From positions 3,730-67,729 of the forward strand of contig DASTVZ010000025.1 in assembly GCA_035758845.1 (NCBI GenBank): DNA of 64,000 nt, written 5' to 3'. This document shows, piece by piece, positions 57,778 through 64,000 of the stretch; the first letter of the stretch is position 1; the number at the start of each line of letters is the position of its first letter. The notes under the pieces were generated by a model that was not told the DNA's origin, searched no databases, and saw only the letters and a list, made by a program, of their open reading frames with translations. This DNA is from JALZOC01 sp035758845. GTDB taxonomy: Bacteria > Acidobacteriota > Vicinamibacteria > Vicinamibacterales > 2-12-FULL-66-21. A program made the position numbers and the translations under genes.

Positions 57778-59118
57778 TTACATGGCTGACGTAGGAACGA
57801 ACAGCGCGAGGGCCACTCCGTCCCAGCGATTTCCATCAGGGCTGTCCGACGATTCCTGTCCCATCGGCATCGAGGCCACATACGCAGGATCGAGAGCAAA
57901 CTTGGCAACCAGGTAATCTCGCACCAGCTGGCACCGACGACGGCTGGTAAGAAATCGCTCATTGTTGGTCGGGCCCTGGGCGTAGCCTTCGATAACAAAG
58001 GGGCTATTTCTCGGATAGCGGACGAACTGCGACATGGCTGAATCGAGCCGCGCCTGCCCGTCGGCCGTCAGCCGCTCGTTTCCGTTTGCGTCAGTCTCGA
58101 ACAGAACGGCGGCGCGAACCCAGATACGCAGGGCCCGCCGCTCGCGCGTTTCGAGGGCACCTTGACGATACTGCTCGACGCTCAGTTCGTCGAGATCGAA
58201 GTACCCGCGTCGATTGAAATAGCCGCGGAACAGGAAATTGTGTTTCAGCGCTTCGGTATTCTCCTCCAGGTCCTGCATGGCATCTCTCGCTGACGCGAGA
58301 GTCTGCTGGAAATCACCGCTCACTCCCTTCAAGGGTCCGTTCTCGCCACGAAGATCGGCAACCGCTGCTTTCGCCTGTTCACTCGCTTCCCGTAGACTGG
58401 CGACAGCCTGTGCGGCGTCGGCGGAGATCTTCTTGACGCTCGTGTACATGGACTCGTCAGTCAGCAGCTTCCCGACGGTACCTTTCCCGTCGCGCAGGCC
58501 TGCAACGATCGCGTTCAGATTGCTACTCACCTTTTGAGTCGAGGCCATGATCTCGCGAGCTTCTGACCCGATGTCGTTCATCAGATCCTGCGCCTCGTTG
58601 GCGGTGTCGGTCACCGAAGCGAGTGCACCGTCGATGCCGGACTTGAGATCCACAATCGTCGTTCGTATCAGGTCCACCGTATCGCTCATCCGCTGGAGCA
58701 TTTCGGACAGTTCGAAGGCTTCCCGGCTCGGGATCGTGCCAAGGGCGGGGACGACCTGGGCCTGGTCGGTGCCCGGTTCAATTTGGATGAATTTGTTCCC
58801 GACGAGACCGTCTGTCTGAATGGTGGCAAGGGAGTCGACGCGCAGGAGTTGATGGAAATCTTCGCGAACGCGGAGCTTGACGCGAAAGCGCGCGGACGGG
58901 CTGGCCGGCACCTGGATGGAGGCGACTTCGCCCGCATCCATTCCACCAACCCGCACTTTGCCGCCATCTTCGAGCCCGGCGATGTTGGCAAACTCGGTGT
59001 AGATCTCGATGGATCGATCGAAGAGCATGCGGCGGTCGCCGATCAGAAAGAGACCGACACCAAAGAGGAGCACGCCGCCCAGGACGAAGGCACCGACGGC
59101 AGCAGCGTGTCGATTCAT
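57778..59118 (-). CDS. mlaD: MlaD-type MCE protein fused to an OmpA-like C-terminal domain
   Basis: 446 residues. N-terminal anchor (VGAFVLGGVLLFGVGLFLIG), MCE domain about 35-115 (YTEFANIAGLEDGGKVRVGGMDAGEVASIQVP, VGNKFIQIEPG), long coiled coils (about 140-310), then a C-terminal OmpA-like domain (LTADGQARLDSAMSQFVRYP, FVIEGYAQGPTNNERFLTSRRRCQLVRDYLVAKFALDPAYV). Mla complexes move phospholipids between membranes. The OmpA-like tail might anchor to peptidoglycan. It follows the ATPase gene by seven bases. Confidence 0.85.
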   Translation of the reverse strand: MNRHAAAVGAFVLGGVLLFGVGLFLIGDRRMLFDRSIEIYTEFANIAGLEDGGKVRVGGMDAGEVASIQVPASPSARFRVKLRVREDFHQLLRVDSLATIQTDGLVGNKFIQIEPGTDQAQVVPALGTIPSREAFELSEMLQRMSDTVDLIRTTIVDLKSGIDGALASVTDTANEAQDLMNDIGSEAREIMASTQKVSSNLNAIVAGLRDGKGTVGKLLTDESMYTSVKKISADAAQAVASLREASEQAKAAVADLRGENGPLKGVSGDFQQTLASARDAMQDLEENTEALKHNFLFRGYFNRRGYFDLDELSVEQYRQGALETRERRALRIWVRAAVLFETDANGNERLTADGQARLDSAMSQFVRYPRNSPFVIEGYAQGPTNNERFLTSRRRCQLVRDYLVAKFALDPAYVASMPMGQESSDSPDGNRWDGVALALFVPTSAM

Positions 59119-59125
59119 GGATGCT

Positions 59126-59875
59126 CTACCCTGCGTGCTGCGACGTCATGAATGCGCGCACGAGTTCGCTTGGATGATGGTCGAGTTGCTCTGGCGTGCC
59201 ATGCGCAATGGCGCGTCCTTCGTGCAGCATGAGTAACTCGTCGCCGAGTCGACGCGCGCTGAGCATGTTGTGCGTGACCACGACCAGGGTGGCGCCTTCT
59301 TGGTTCTTCATGTCGACGAGGAGCGCATCGATCTCTTCCGAGGTAATCGGATCCAAGCCGGCGCTCGGCTCGTCGACCAGGAGAATCTTCGGATCGAGCG
59401 CCAGGGCGCGTGCCAGACCGGCGCGTTTGCGCATTCCGCCGGATAACGCGCCGGGCATCTTGTCGTAGTCCGGTTCGAGCCCGACAGCTGCCAACTTCTG
59501 TTTCGCCCGTTCCCGGATCTCAGCGTCGCGAAGCTGCGTGTGCCGCCGCATCGGGAAGGCCACGTTTTCGCCGACCGAGATCGAATCGAAGAGCGCGGCA
59601 CTCTGAAACAGAAAACCCATCTTCTTCCGCACTTCGGACAACGGTGGTCCACTGAGCGCACTGATCTCGTCGTCGCCAATGAACACGCGGCCGCTGTCCG
59701 GCCGCAGCAGGCCGATCATGTGGCGAAGGGTGACGCTCTTCCCGGTGCCGCTTCGTCCCATGATCACGAACCCGCCGCCAGCCGGCACGTCGAACGTCAC
59801 ATCGTCAAGGACCTTTCGTGTGCCGAAGACCTTGGTCACGTGATCCATTCGTACCGCGGCGGATCGGCGCGTCAT
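59126..59875 (-). CDS. mlaF: Mla lipid transport ATP-binding protein
   Basis: 249 residues. Walker A GRSGTGKSVTL (MlaF-style), LSEVRKKMGFLFQSAALFDSISVGENVAFPMRRH (Q loop), LSGGMRKRAGLARALALDPKILLVDEPSAGLDPITSEEID (signature and Walker B), VVTHNMLSARRLGDELLML. It overlaps mlaE by ATGA and precedes mlaD, so it belongs to the Mla ABC unit. Confidence 0.94.
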   Translation of the reverse strand: MTRRSAAVRMDHVTKVFGTRKVLDDVTFDVPAGGGFVIMGRSGTGKSVTLRHMIGLLRPDSGRVFIGDDEISALSGPPLSEVRKKMGFLFQSAALFDSISVGENVAFPMRRHTQLRDAEIRERAKQKLAAVGLEPDYDKMPGALSGGMRKRAGLARALALDPKILLVDEPSAGLDPITSEEIDALLVDMKNQEGATLVVVTHNMLSARRLGDELLMLHEGRAIAHGTPEQLDHHPSELVRAFMTSQHAG

Positions 59876-60654
59876 CCGCCTGCCGCCTTGGGAAAGATGA
59901 AGAAGATCAAGCGCACGAGCAGAACATTCGTGACGATGATGAGAATCGAAGAAAGGACGACAGCCCGCGTCGACGCGCGCCCAACCCCTTCCGTTCCCGA
60001 CTCGGTGTTGAATCCAAGGTACGACGCGGTCGTCGCGATGATGAACCCGAACACCATCGTCTTCAGTGTCGCCGGTACGTAATCGGTGATGTCGATAAGT
60101 GTGAACGCGCGCTTCAAGTACAGATGAAAAGGCATCCCGGTCGCCGTCGTCTCTGCCAGAAATCCGCCGAGCATTCCGGCAAAATTCATCACGGTCGTCA
60201 GGATCGGCACGGCGATGACGCAGGCAATCACGCGCGTGACCACGAGATAGCGGAAGGCATCGACCGCCGACGCTTCCAGCGCATCGATCTGCTCGGTCAC
60301 ACGCATTGCGCCCAGCTCGGCGCCAATGCCCGCGCCGATGCGCCCCGACAGCAGCAACCCCGCAGTCAGCGGTCCCGTCTCCCGCACCAGCGCGATGGCG
60401 AGACCAGCGGGAATCATTGATTCCGCGCCGAACCGTTCGAGCGAGGCACGCGTGTGCATCGAGAGCACCACGCCGACCGCCACGCCGGAAACCGCAATCA
60501 GCGGTGCCGACCTCAACCCGAGTTCATACATCTGGCGAATCGTCTCGCTGACTTCGAACGGTGGCGTCCACGCCAATCTCATCGCCTTGAACGCGAAGAG
60601 CGCCGCGTCGCCGACTCCAGCGAGAAACGAAGTCGCAGGCGTACGAACGTCCAT
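59872..60654 (-). CDS. mlaE: Mla lipid transport permease
   Basis: 260 residues from the ATG at 60654 (an earlier ATG at 60672 adds six residues). MlaE family: RQMYELGLRSAPLIAVSGVAVGVVLSMHTRASLERFGAES, LVRETGPLTAGLLLSGRIGAGIGAELGAMRVTEQIDALEASAVDAFRYLVVTRVIACVIAVPILT. Five TM helices. Forms the inner-membrane complex with MlaF and MlaD. Confidence 0.94.
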   Translation of the reverse strand: MDVRTPATSFLAGVGDAALFAFKAMRLAWTPPFEVSETIRQMYELGLRSAPLIAVSGVAVGVVLSMHTRASLERFGAESMIPAGLAIALVRETGPLTAGLLLSGRIGAGIGAELGAMRVTEQIDALEASAVDAFRYLVVTRVIACVIAVPILTTVMNFAGMLGGFLAETTATGMPFHLYLKRAFTLIDITDYVPATLKTMVFGFIIATTASYLGFNTESGTEGVGRASTRAVVLSSILIIVTNVLLVRLIFFIFPKAAGG

Positions 60655-60727
60655 CAGGATGAGTCGCTGCAAGGCTCGCGCCGATCGGACGTATGGACGG
60701 GTTGGCTCTGCGGATTGCGCGCGATTA

Positions 60728-62122
60728 CTACACGGAGGCGACCCGACGTGCAGCTGTCTTACTACCGTCTTGGATCTCGTGCTTCTTCATCTTGCTGTAC
60801 AACGTCGGACGGTAGAGGCCCAGTATTTGCGCCGCTTCCTGCTTGTTCCAGTTCGTGCGCTGCAGTGTCTGCAGGATAGCCATGCGTTCGATTTCGGCAA
60901 GCGTCCGGTGCGGTGGAATGACGAACTCAGTCGTCGTCGTGTTTTCCGTCCGCAGCGACTCAGGGAGATCGTTGACCGTGATTTCGTTTCCTTTGGCCAC
61001 GAGCACGCCTCGCTCGATCACGTTCTCGAGTTCGCGGACGTTGCCGGGCCACCGATGGCGGATCAGCACGTGGTACGCGGCCGGCGCGATCGTCTTCACG
61101 CCGCGCTGATGCCGCTGCCGGTACTTCTCGAGAAAGTGTTCGCACAGAAGCGGAATATCTTCAGTGCGTTCTCTGAGCGGCGGGACGCGCAAGGTAATCG
61201 TGTTGATGCGGAAGTAGAGATCCTCTCGCAGCTTGCCGTCGCGGAGCGCGGCATCCAAGTCGATATTGGTCGCGCAGATCAGACGGAAGTCGACGCGGAC
61301 GATCCGATCGCTTCCAATCGGGCGATACTCGCGCTCCTGGAGCACACGCAGCAGCTTGGTCTGGAGATACGGCGGCATCTCGCCGATCTCGTCGAGGAGC
61401 AGCGAACCGCCCTCCGACATCTCGAAGAGACCTTCCTTGTCGGTTGCGGCGCCGGTGAAGGCCCCCTTCTTGTAGCCGAACAACTCTGATTCGATCAGGT
61501 CCTTCGGAATGGCCGCGCAGTTGATCTTGATGAACGGACCCTTCGCCCGTTTGCTGTTGTAGTGGATCGCATTCGCGATCAGCTCTTTGCCAGTTCCGTT
61601 CTCTCCCTGAATGAGGATGTTCGCGTCGCTGCCGGCGACACTTTCGACGAGTTCGAGCACCTCGTGCATCTTCTTGCTTTTACCGATGATGTTGCCGAAG
61701 CGGAACTGTCCCTCGAGTTTCTGCTTCAGCAACAAATTTTCGCCAACCAGATCGCGGCGCTCGATGGCGCGCTCGAGCATCTGCAGGAGCGTGTCCGGCT
61801 CGATTGGCTTTTCGACAAAGCTGTGCGCTCCGGCCTTCATCGCTTCGACCGCTTTCACGACGCTGCCGTGCCCGGTCACGACGATGACCTCGGTGTCGGC
61901 ATGGATCTGCTTGAACTTTCGTAACAGTTCGAGACCGTCGGCGTCCGGCAGCATCATGTCGGTTACGACAACGTCCGGCTTCCAGGTCTTGAAAATCTCC
62001 TCTCCGCGCGTCCCGATCATCGCTGTGCGGACTTCGTAGCCCTCGTGCTCGAGAAGAATCTTCAACCATTCGATCATCGAGGGCTCGTCATCGATCGCAA
62101 GCACTCGGTTTCGCTTTTTCAT
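60728..62122 (-). CDS. NtrC-family sigma54-dependent response regulator
   Basis: 464 residues from the ATG at 62122; ATG at 62128 possible. Receiver (about 5-120; AIDDEPSMIEW, D55 in VVVTDMMLPDADG, KPIEPD), AAA+ core with GENGTGKELIANAIHYNSKR (Walker A), GAFTGA loop for sigma54 contact, GGSLLLDEIGEMPPYLQ and RHRWPGNVRELENVIERGV (R fingers), and a C-terminal Fis-type HTH (EIERMAILQTLQRTNWNKQEAAQILGLYRPTLYSKMKKHEI). It sits just downstream of repeats J; no sensor kinase is adjacent. Confidence 0.95.
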   Translation of the reverse strand: MKKRNRVLAIDDEPSMIEWLKILLEHEGYEVRTAMIGTRGEEIFKTWKPDVVVTDMMLPDADGLELLRKFKQIHADTEVIVVTGHGSVVKAVEAMKAGAHSFVEKPIEPDTLLQMLERAIERRDLVGENLLLKQKLEGQFRFGNIIGKSKKMHEVLELVESVAGSDANILIQGENGTGKELIANAIHYNSKRAKGPFIKINCAAIPKDLIESELFGYKKGAFTGAATDKEGLFEMSEGGSLLLDEIGEMPPYLQTKLLRVLQEREYRPIGSDRIVRVDFRLICATNIDLDAALRDGKLREDLYFRINTITLRVPPLRERTEDIPLLCEHFLEKYRQRHQRGVKTIAPAAYHVLIRHRWPGNVRELENVIERGVLVAKGNEITVNDLPESLRTENTTTTEFVIPPHRTLAEIERMAILQTLQRTNWNKQEAAQILGLYRPTLYSKMKKHEIQDGSKTAARRVASV

Positions 62123-62146
62123 GGTCATAAGCTGCCCCGTCAACCG

Positions 62147-62195
62147 CAAAAGGTGGCTGGCACCTTTCCGGGAAAGGTGCCAGCCACCTTTCCGG
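62147..62195. repeat. AAAGGTGGCTGGCACCTTTCC hairpin (family J), copy 1
   Basis: Inverted repeat AAGGTGGCTGGCACCTTTCC and GGAAAGGTGCCAGCCACCTT around CCGGG, 50 bases. Followed by GGATTTATGGCCGCCGGG, which resembles the pcm 3' end next to copy 2. Confidence 0.75.
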
Positions 62196-62376
62196 ATTTA
62201 TGGCCGCCGGGCTATTAGCACGACGGCGAAAACAGCCGTGCATCAATACACGACCGAATCAACCTCAAGCCAATAAGTATACACATTTACGATTCGCCGT
62301 CCACTGACGGACACTTGTCATGAATAACTACACAACTTCAGCAGGGTTAAGAGCGGTTTCACGGCGATGGGCACCA

Positions 62377-62424
62377 CAAAGGGTGGCTGGCACCTTTCCC
62401 GGGAAGGTGCCAGCCACCTTTTTC
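62377..62424. repeat. AAAGGGTGGCTGGCACCTTTCC hairpin (family J), copy 2
   Basis: Same inverted repeat with TTTCCCGGGAA centre, directly after the pcm stop on the minus strand. Flank GGTTTATGGCTGCC matches the flank of copy 1 at about 15 of 20 positions, so flank plus repeat may have been duplicated. Confidence 0.75.
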
Positions 62425-62427
62425 GGT

Positions 62428-63069
62428 TTATGGCTGCCAGCCGTGGCGCCCGATGAGCGGCACGAACACGCAGGCTTCGTGCTCCTGCTGCTCGAAGCTA
62501 TTGCCGAACCGGTCGATGACGGTCAGGTGTTGATAGCCTGAGGGCCCGACAGGCAGGACCAGGCGCCCCTTGTCCGCCAACTGCGCCTTCAGCGACTCAG
62601 GAATGGAAGGCGCCCCGGCGGTGACTAGAATTCGATCGAACGGAGCTTCCTCCGACAGCCCTTCCGTCCCATCGCCGACGCGGATACCCACGTTGGTCAG
62701 CCCGAGGAGTTCGAAAACCTGCTCCGCCATGCGCGCAAGCTCGGGGTGGCGTTCGATCGTAATGACCTGCTTCGACAATCGCGACAGGATGGCAGTCTGA
62801 TAGCCCGATCCGGTTCCGATTTCGAGCACGCGGTGCTGCGACTCCGGTCCGAGCAGCTCGGTCATGATCGCGACCATGTACGGCTGGGAAATCGTCTGAC
62901 CGCTCGCAATCGGGAGCGCCCGATCCTCGTAGGCGTGGGGTCTCTGATCGTGAGGGACGAACAGATGTCGCGGCACATCGCCAAGCGCCTCAAGGACCCG
63001 CGGATTGCGAACCCCCCGCGCGGCAATCTGACGCTCGACCATCTGGACGCGCCGCTCGCGATCGTCCAT
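62428..63069 (-). CDS. pcm: Protein-L-isoaspartate O-methyltransferase
   Basis: 213 residues from the ATG at 63069, chosen by TAGAAT six bases upstream. Features: VERQIAARGVRNPRVLEALGDVPRHLFVP, ASGQTISQPYMVAIMTELL, HRVLEIGTGSGYQTAILSRL (SAM motif I), FDRILVTAGAPSIPESLKAQLADKGRLVLPVG. Repairs isoaspartyl residues in damaged proteins using SAM. A hairpin repeat follows the stop. Confidence 0.95.
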   Translation of the reverse strand: MDDRERRVQMVERQIAARGVRNPRVLEALGDVPRHLFVPHDQRPHAYEDRALPIASGQTISQPYMVAIMTELLGPESQHRVLEIGTGSGYQTAILSRLSKQVITIERHPELARMAEQVFELLGLTNVGIRVGDGTEGLSEEAPFDRILVTAGAPSIPESLKAQLADKGRLVLPVGPSGYQHLTVIDRFGNSFEQQEHEACVFVPLIGRHGWQP

Positions 63070-63075
63070 AGCCAC

Positions 63076-63081
63076 ATTCTA
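63076..63081 (-). promoter_or_regulatory. TAGAAT -10 six bases before pcm ATG
   Basis: TAGAAT on the minus strand, GTGGCT, ATG at 63069; divergent from the TATAAT element of the zinc-ribbon gene. Confidence 0.5.
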
Positions 63082-63138
63082 TCGAGCGCGTGCGTGAAGG
63101 GACAGCTGGACCACTCCGCCTGCCGCTGGGTCTCGTTC

Positions 63139-63150
63139 TATAATCCGCGC
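63139..63150 (+). promoter_or_regulatory. TATAAT -10 six bases before zinc-ribbon ATG
   Basis: TATAAT at 63139-63144, CCGCGC, ATG at 63151. The expected +1 is the A of the ATG, the clearest leaderless geometry in the window. Confidence 0.55.
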
Positions 63151-63336
63151 ATGCCCGATCCGACTCGAACACCGCCGCTACCGGCCTCGCCGCCGCGGGC
63201 AACATCCTGCTCGTCGCCGCGAAGTCCCTCGAATGACGCCGTCATCTGCGAACGTTGCGGTGCAGAGATGTTCCGGATGCACGCGGTCTGGCGGTGTCCA
63301 CAGTGTCGGTATAAGACGGATTGTTGCGGATGGTGA
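63151..63336 (+). CDS. Small zinc-ribbon protein
   Basis: 61 residues: a Pro/Ser-rich N-terminal half and a C-terminal zinc ribbon, CERCGAEMFRMHAVWRCPQCRYKTDCCGW, with two CxxC pairs plus an extra Cys pair. Similar tiny ribbons occur as nucleic-acid- or protein-binding proteins in many bacteria. The start is supported by the -10 geometry. Confidence 0.7.
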   Translation: MPDPTRTPPLPASPPRATSCSSPRSPSNDAVICERCGAEMFRMHAVWRCPQCRYKTDCCGW

Positions 63337-63337
63337 C

Positions 63338-63400
63338 TGAATCGCTAATCACTAGTCACTAATCGTGAATCCTTGAATCACGAATCCTGAATCACCGAAC
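63338..63400. repeat. GAATCGCTAATCACTAGTCACTAATC stutter (family D)
   Basis: CTAATCACTAGTCACTAATCG / GTGAATCCTTGAATCACGAATCC units following the zinc-ribbon stop, then a family E unit (GGGTCCCGGACAACGGATCCGG) at 63405-63437. Confidence 0.65.
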
Positions 63401-63404
63401 CGGC

Positions 63405-63437
63405 GGATCCCGGGTCCCGGACAACGGATCCGGGCTC
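63405..63437. repeat. GGATCCCGGGTCCCGGACAACG element (family E)
   Basis: One or two GGATCCCGGGTCC/CGGACAACGGATCC units just upstream of the acyl-CoA carboxylase gene. Confidence 0.55.
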
Positions 63438-63467
63438 CGACAATCAGCAATCTCCGCAGCCTCACTG

Positions 63468-64000
63468 ATGGACACGCTCGAGACACACGTCGATACGAAG
63501 TCTCCGCTCTTCCAGGCGAATAAAGATCGGATGGCCGCCCTGGTGGCGGAGCTTCGAGAGCGGCGGAGCGTTGCCAGCCAGGGGGGCGGCACGAAGTACC
63601 TCGAGCGGCATCGCGCGCAGGGAAAACTTCCCGTCCGCGAGCGAATCAATCTGCTGTTGGATGAGGGTTCGTCGTTCCTGGAACTGTCTCCGCTCGCCGC
63701 GTTTGACATGTACGACAATGAGGCGCCGGCGGCCGGTCTCATCACCGGCATCGGCCGCGTATCCGGACGCGAAGTGCTGATCGTGGCAAATGACGCGACG
63801 GTAAAAGGCGGCACGTACTATCCATTGACGGTGAAGAAGCACGTCCGGGCGCAGGAGATCGCGCTCCAGAATCGGCTCCCGTGCGTCTACCTCGTTGATT
63901 CCGGTGGTGCCTTTCTTCCGATGCAGGCGGAAGTCTTTCCCGATCGGAACGACTTCGGACGCATCTTCTTCAACCAGGCGCGGATGTCGGCCGAGAGGAT
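63468..64000 (+). CDS. Acyl-CoA carboxylase carboxyltransferase subunit, methylcrotonoyl-CoA carboxylase beta type (3' end outside window)
   Basis: The first 177 residues from the ATG at 63468, open at the right edge: VDTKSPLFQANKDRMAALVAELRERRSVASQGGGTKYLERHRAQGKLPVRERINLLLDEGSSFLELSPLAAFDMYDNEAPAAGLITGIGRVSGREVLIVANDATVKGGTYYPLTVKKHVRAQEIALQNRLPCVYLVDSGGAFLPMQAEVFPDRNDFGRIFFNQARMSA, here given only as landmarks. The GGTKYLERHRAQGKL, ANDATVKGGTYYPLTVKKH and DSGGAFLPMQ motifs point to MccB-like biotin-dependent carboxyltransferases of leucine or odd-chain acyl-CoA catabolism. Confidence 0.92.
   Translation, partial: MDTLETHVDTKSPLFQANKDRMAALVAELRERRSVASQGGGTKYLERHRAQGKLPVRERINLLLDEGSSFLELSPLAAFDMYDNEAPAAGLITGIGRVSGREVLIVANDATVKGGTYYPLTVKKHVRAQEIALQNRLPCVYLVDSGGAFLPMQAEVFPDRNDFGRIFFNQARMSAER

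Larger units (their letters stand above)
62123..62427. other. Intergenic region with two family J hairpins, 305 bases
   Basis: Two AAAGGTGGCTGGCACCTTTCC hairpins (62147-62195 and 62377-62424) flank an A+T-richer central 180 bases (TACACATTTACGATTC, GAATAACTACACAACTTC) that looks like promoter or upstream-activator DNA for the NtrC-type gene. No gene seen. Confidence 0.5.

Noticed and set aside
62147..62195. Sigma54 promoter from TGGCAC in the family J hairpin
   Set aside because: TGGCAC is not followed by GC-TTGCW at the right spacing; it is part of the inverted repeat and occurs in both arms.

Overview
The window (about 62-64% G+C by eye, 64 kb, chromosomal) reads like a soil or rock-dwelling Acidobacteriota, most likely class Vicinamibacteria. 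This is inferred from gene families: two Ser/Thr kinase-TolB propeller fusions, a DUF4097 protein next to an anti-sigma factor, many SpoIIE and response-regulator proteins, an outer-membrane lipid-asymmetry (Mla) operon implying a diderm envelope, and an unusual load of short intergenic repeat families. There are no rRNAs, CRISPR arrays or complete mobile elements. One tRNA (Leu, anticodon UAA) lies at 37965-38051.

Layout. 1-5.3 kb: envelope-stress remnant (anti-sigma C-terminus, DUF4097), a response regulator-SpoIIE phosphatase, and a LytS/LytTR two-component pair. 5.3-10.4 kb: a secreted C39 peptidase-TPR-barrel protein with a PA2779-like partner, a PilT ATPase, a wrecked VanZ/FtsX-permease locus and a SYLF protein. 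10.7-19.5 kb: a HAMP-SpoIIE phosphatase, a receiver protein, a Yip1 protein, a methyltransferase-like secreted protein, an exported low-complexity protein with an outer-membrane protein, and a kinase-propeller. 19.5-27.9 kb: accessory stretch with a truncated TlpA gene, ankyrin and cupin genes, a broken HNH endonuclease, a putative zincin and an N-acyl-D-amino-acid deacylase. 27.9-33.3 kb: a large exported repeat protein, then a small secreted peptide and a SecA-family ATPase. 33.3-35.0 kb: pseudogene graveyard (VOC, integrase, NTF2). 35-53 kb: second kinase-propeller, tRNA-Leu, formamidase-like protein, pdxH, APC permease, aminotransferase, amidase, receiver-PilZ protein, YyaL, and a DJ-1/ABC transporter operon. 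53-64 kb: ECF sigma/anti-sigma, BrkB, a cluster of small membrane proteins, mlaD/mlaF/mlaE, an NtrC-type regulator, pcm and the start of an acyl-CoA carboxylase.

Two observations stand out. First, a 77-residue secreted peptide ending in a RAPP motif lies just upstream of secA, and its 3' codons can pair (10 of 11 positions) with the secA Shine-Dalgarno. This is the architecture of a SecM/ApdP-type translation-arrest sensor, and I do not know of one described in this lineage. Second, many starts sit exactly 6-7 bases after a TANNNT-like hexamer with no Shine-Dalgarno, which suggests widespread leaderless mRNAs; this spacing also settles several start codons.

The intergenic DNA is peppered with at least a dozen unrelated families of short stuttering or palindromic repeats. 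Several sit exactly at gene breakpoints or create false N-terminal extensions. All functional calls are from reading motifs; no searches were run.
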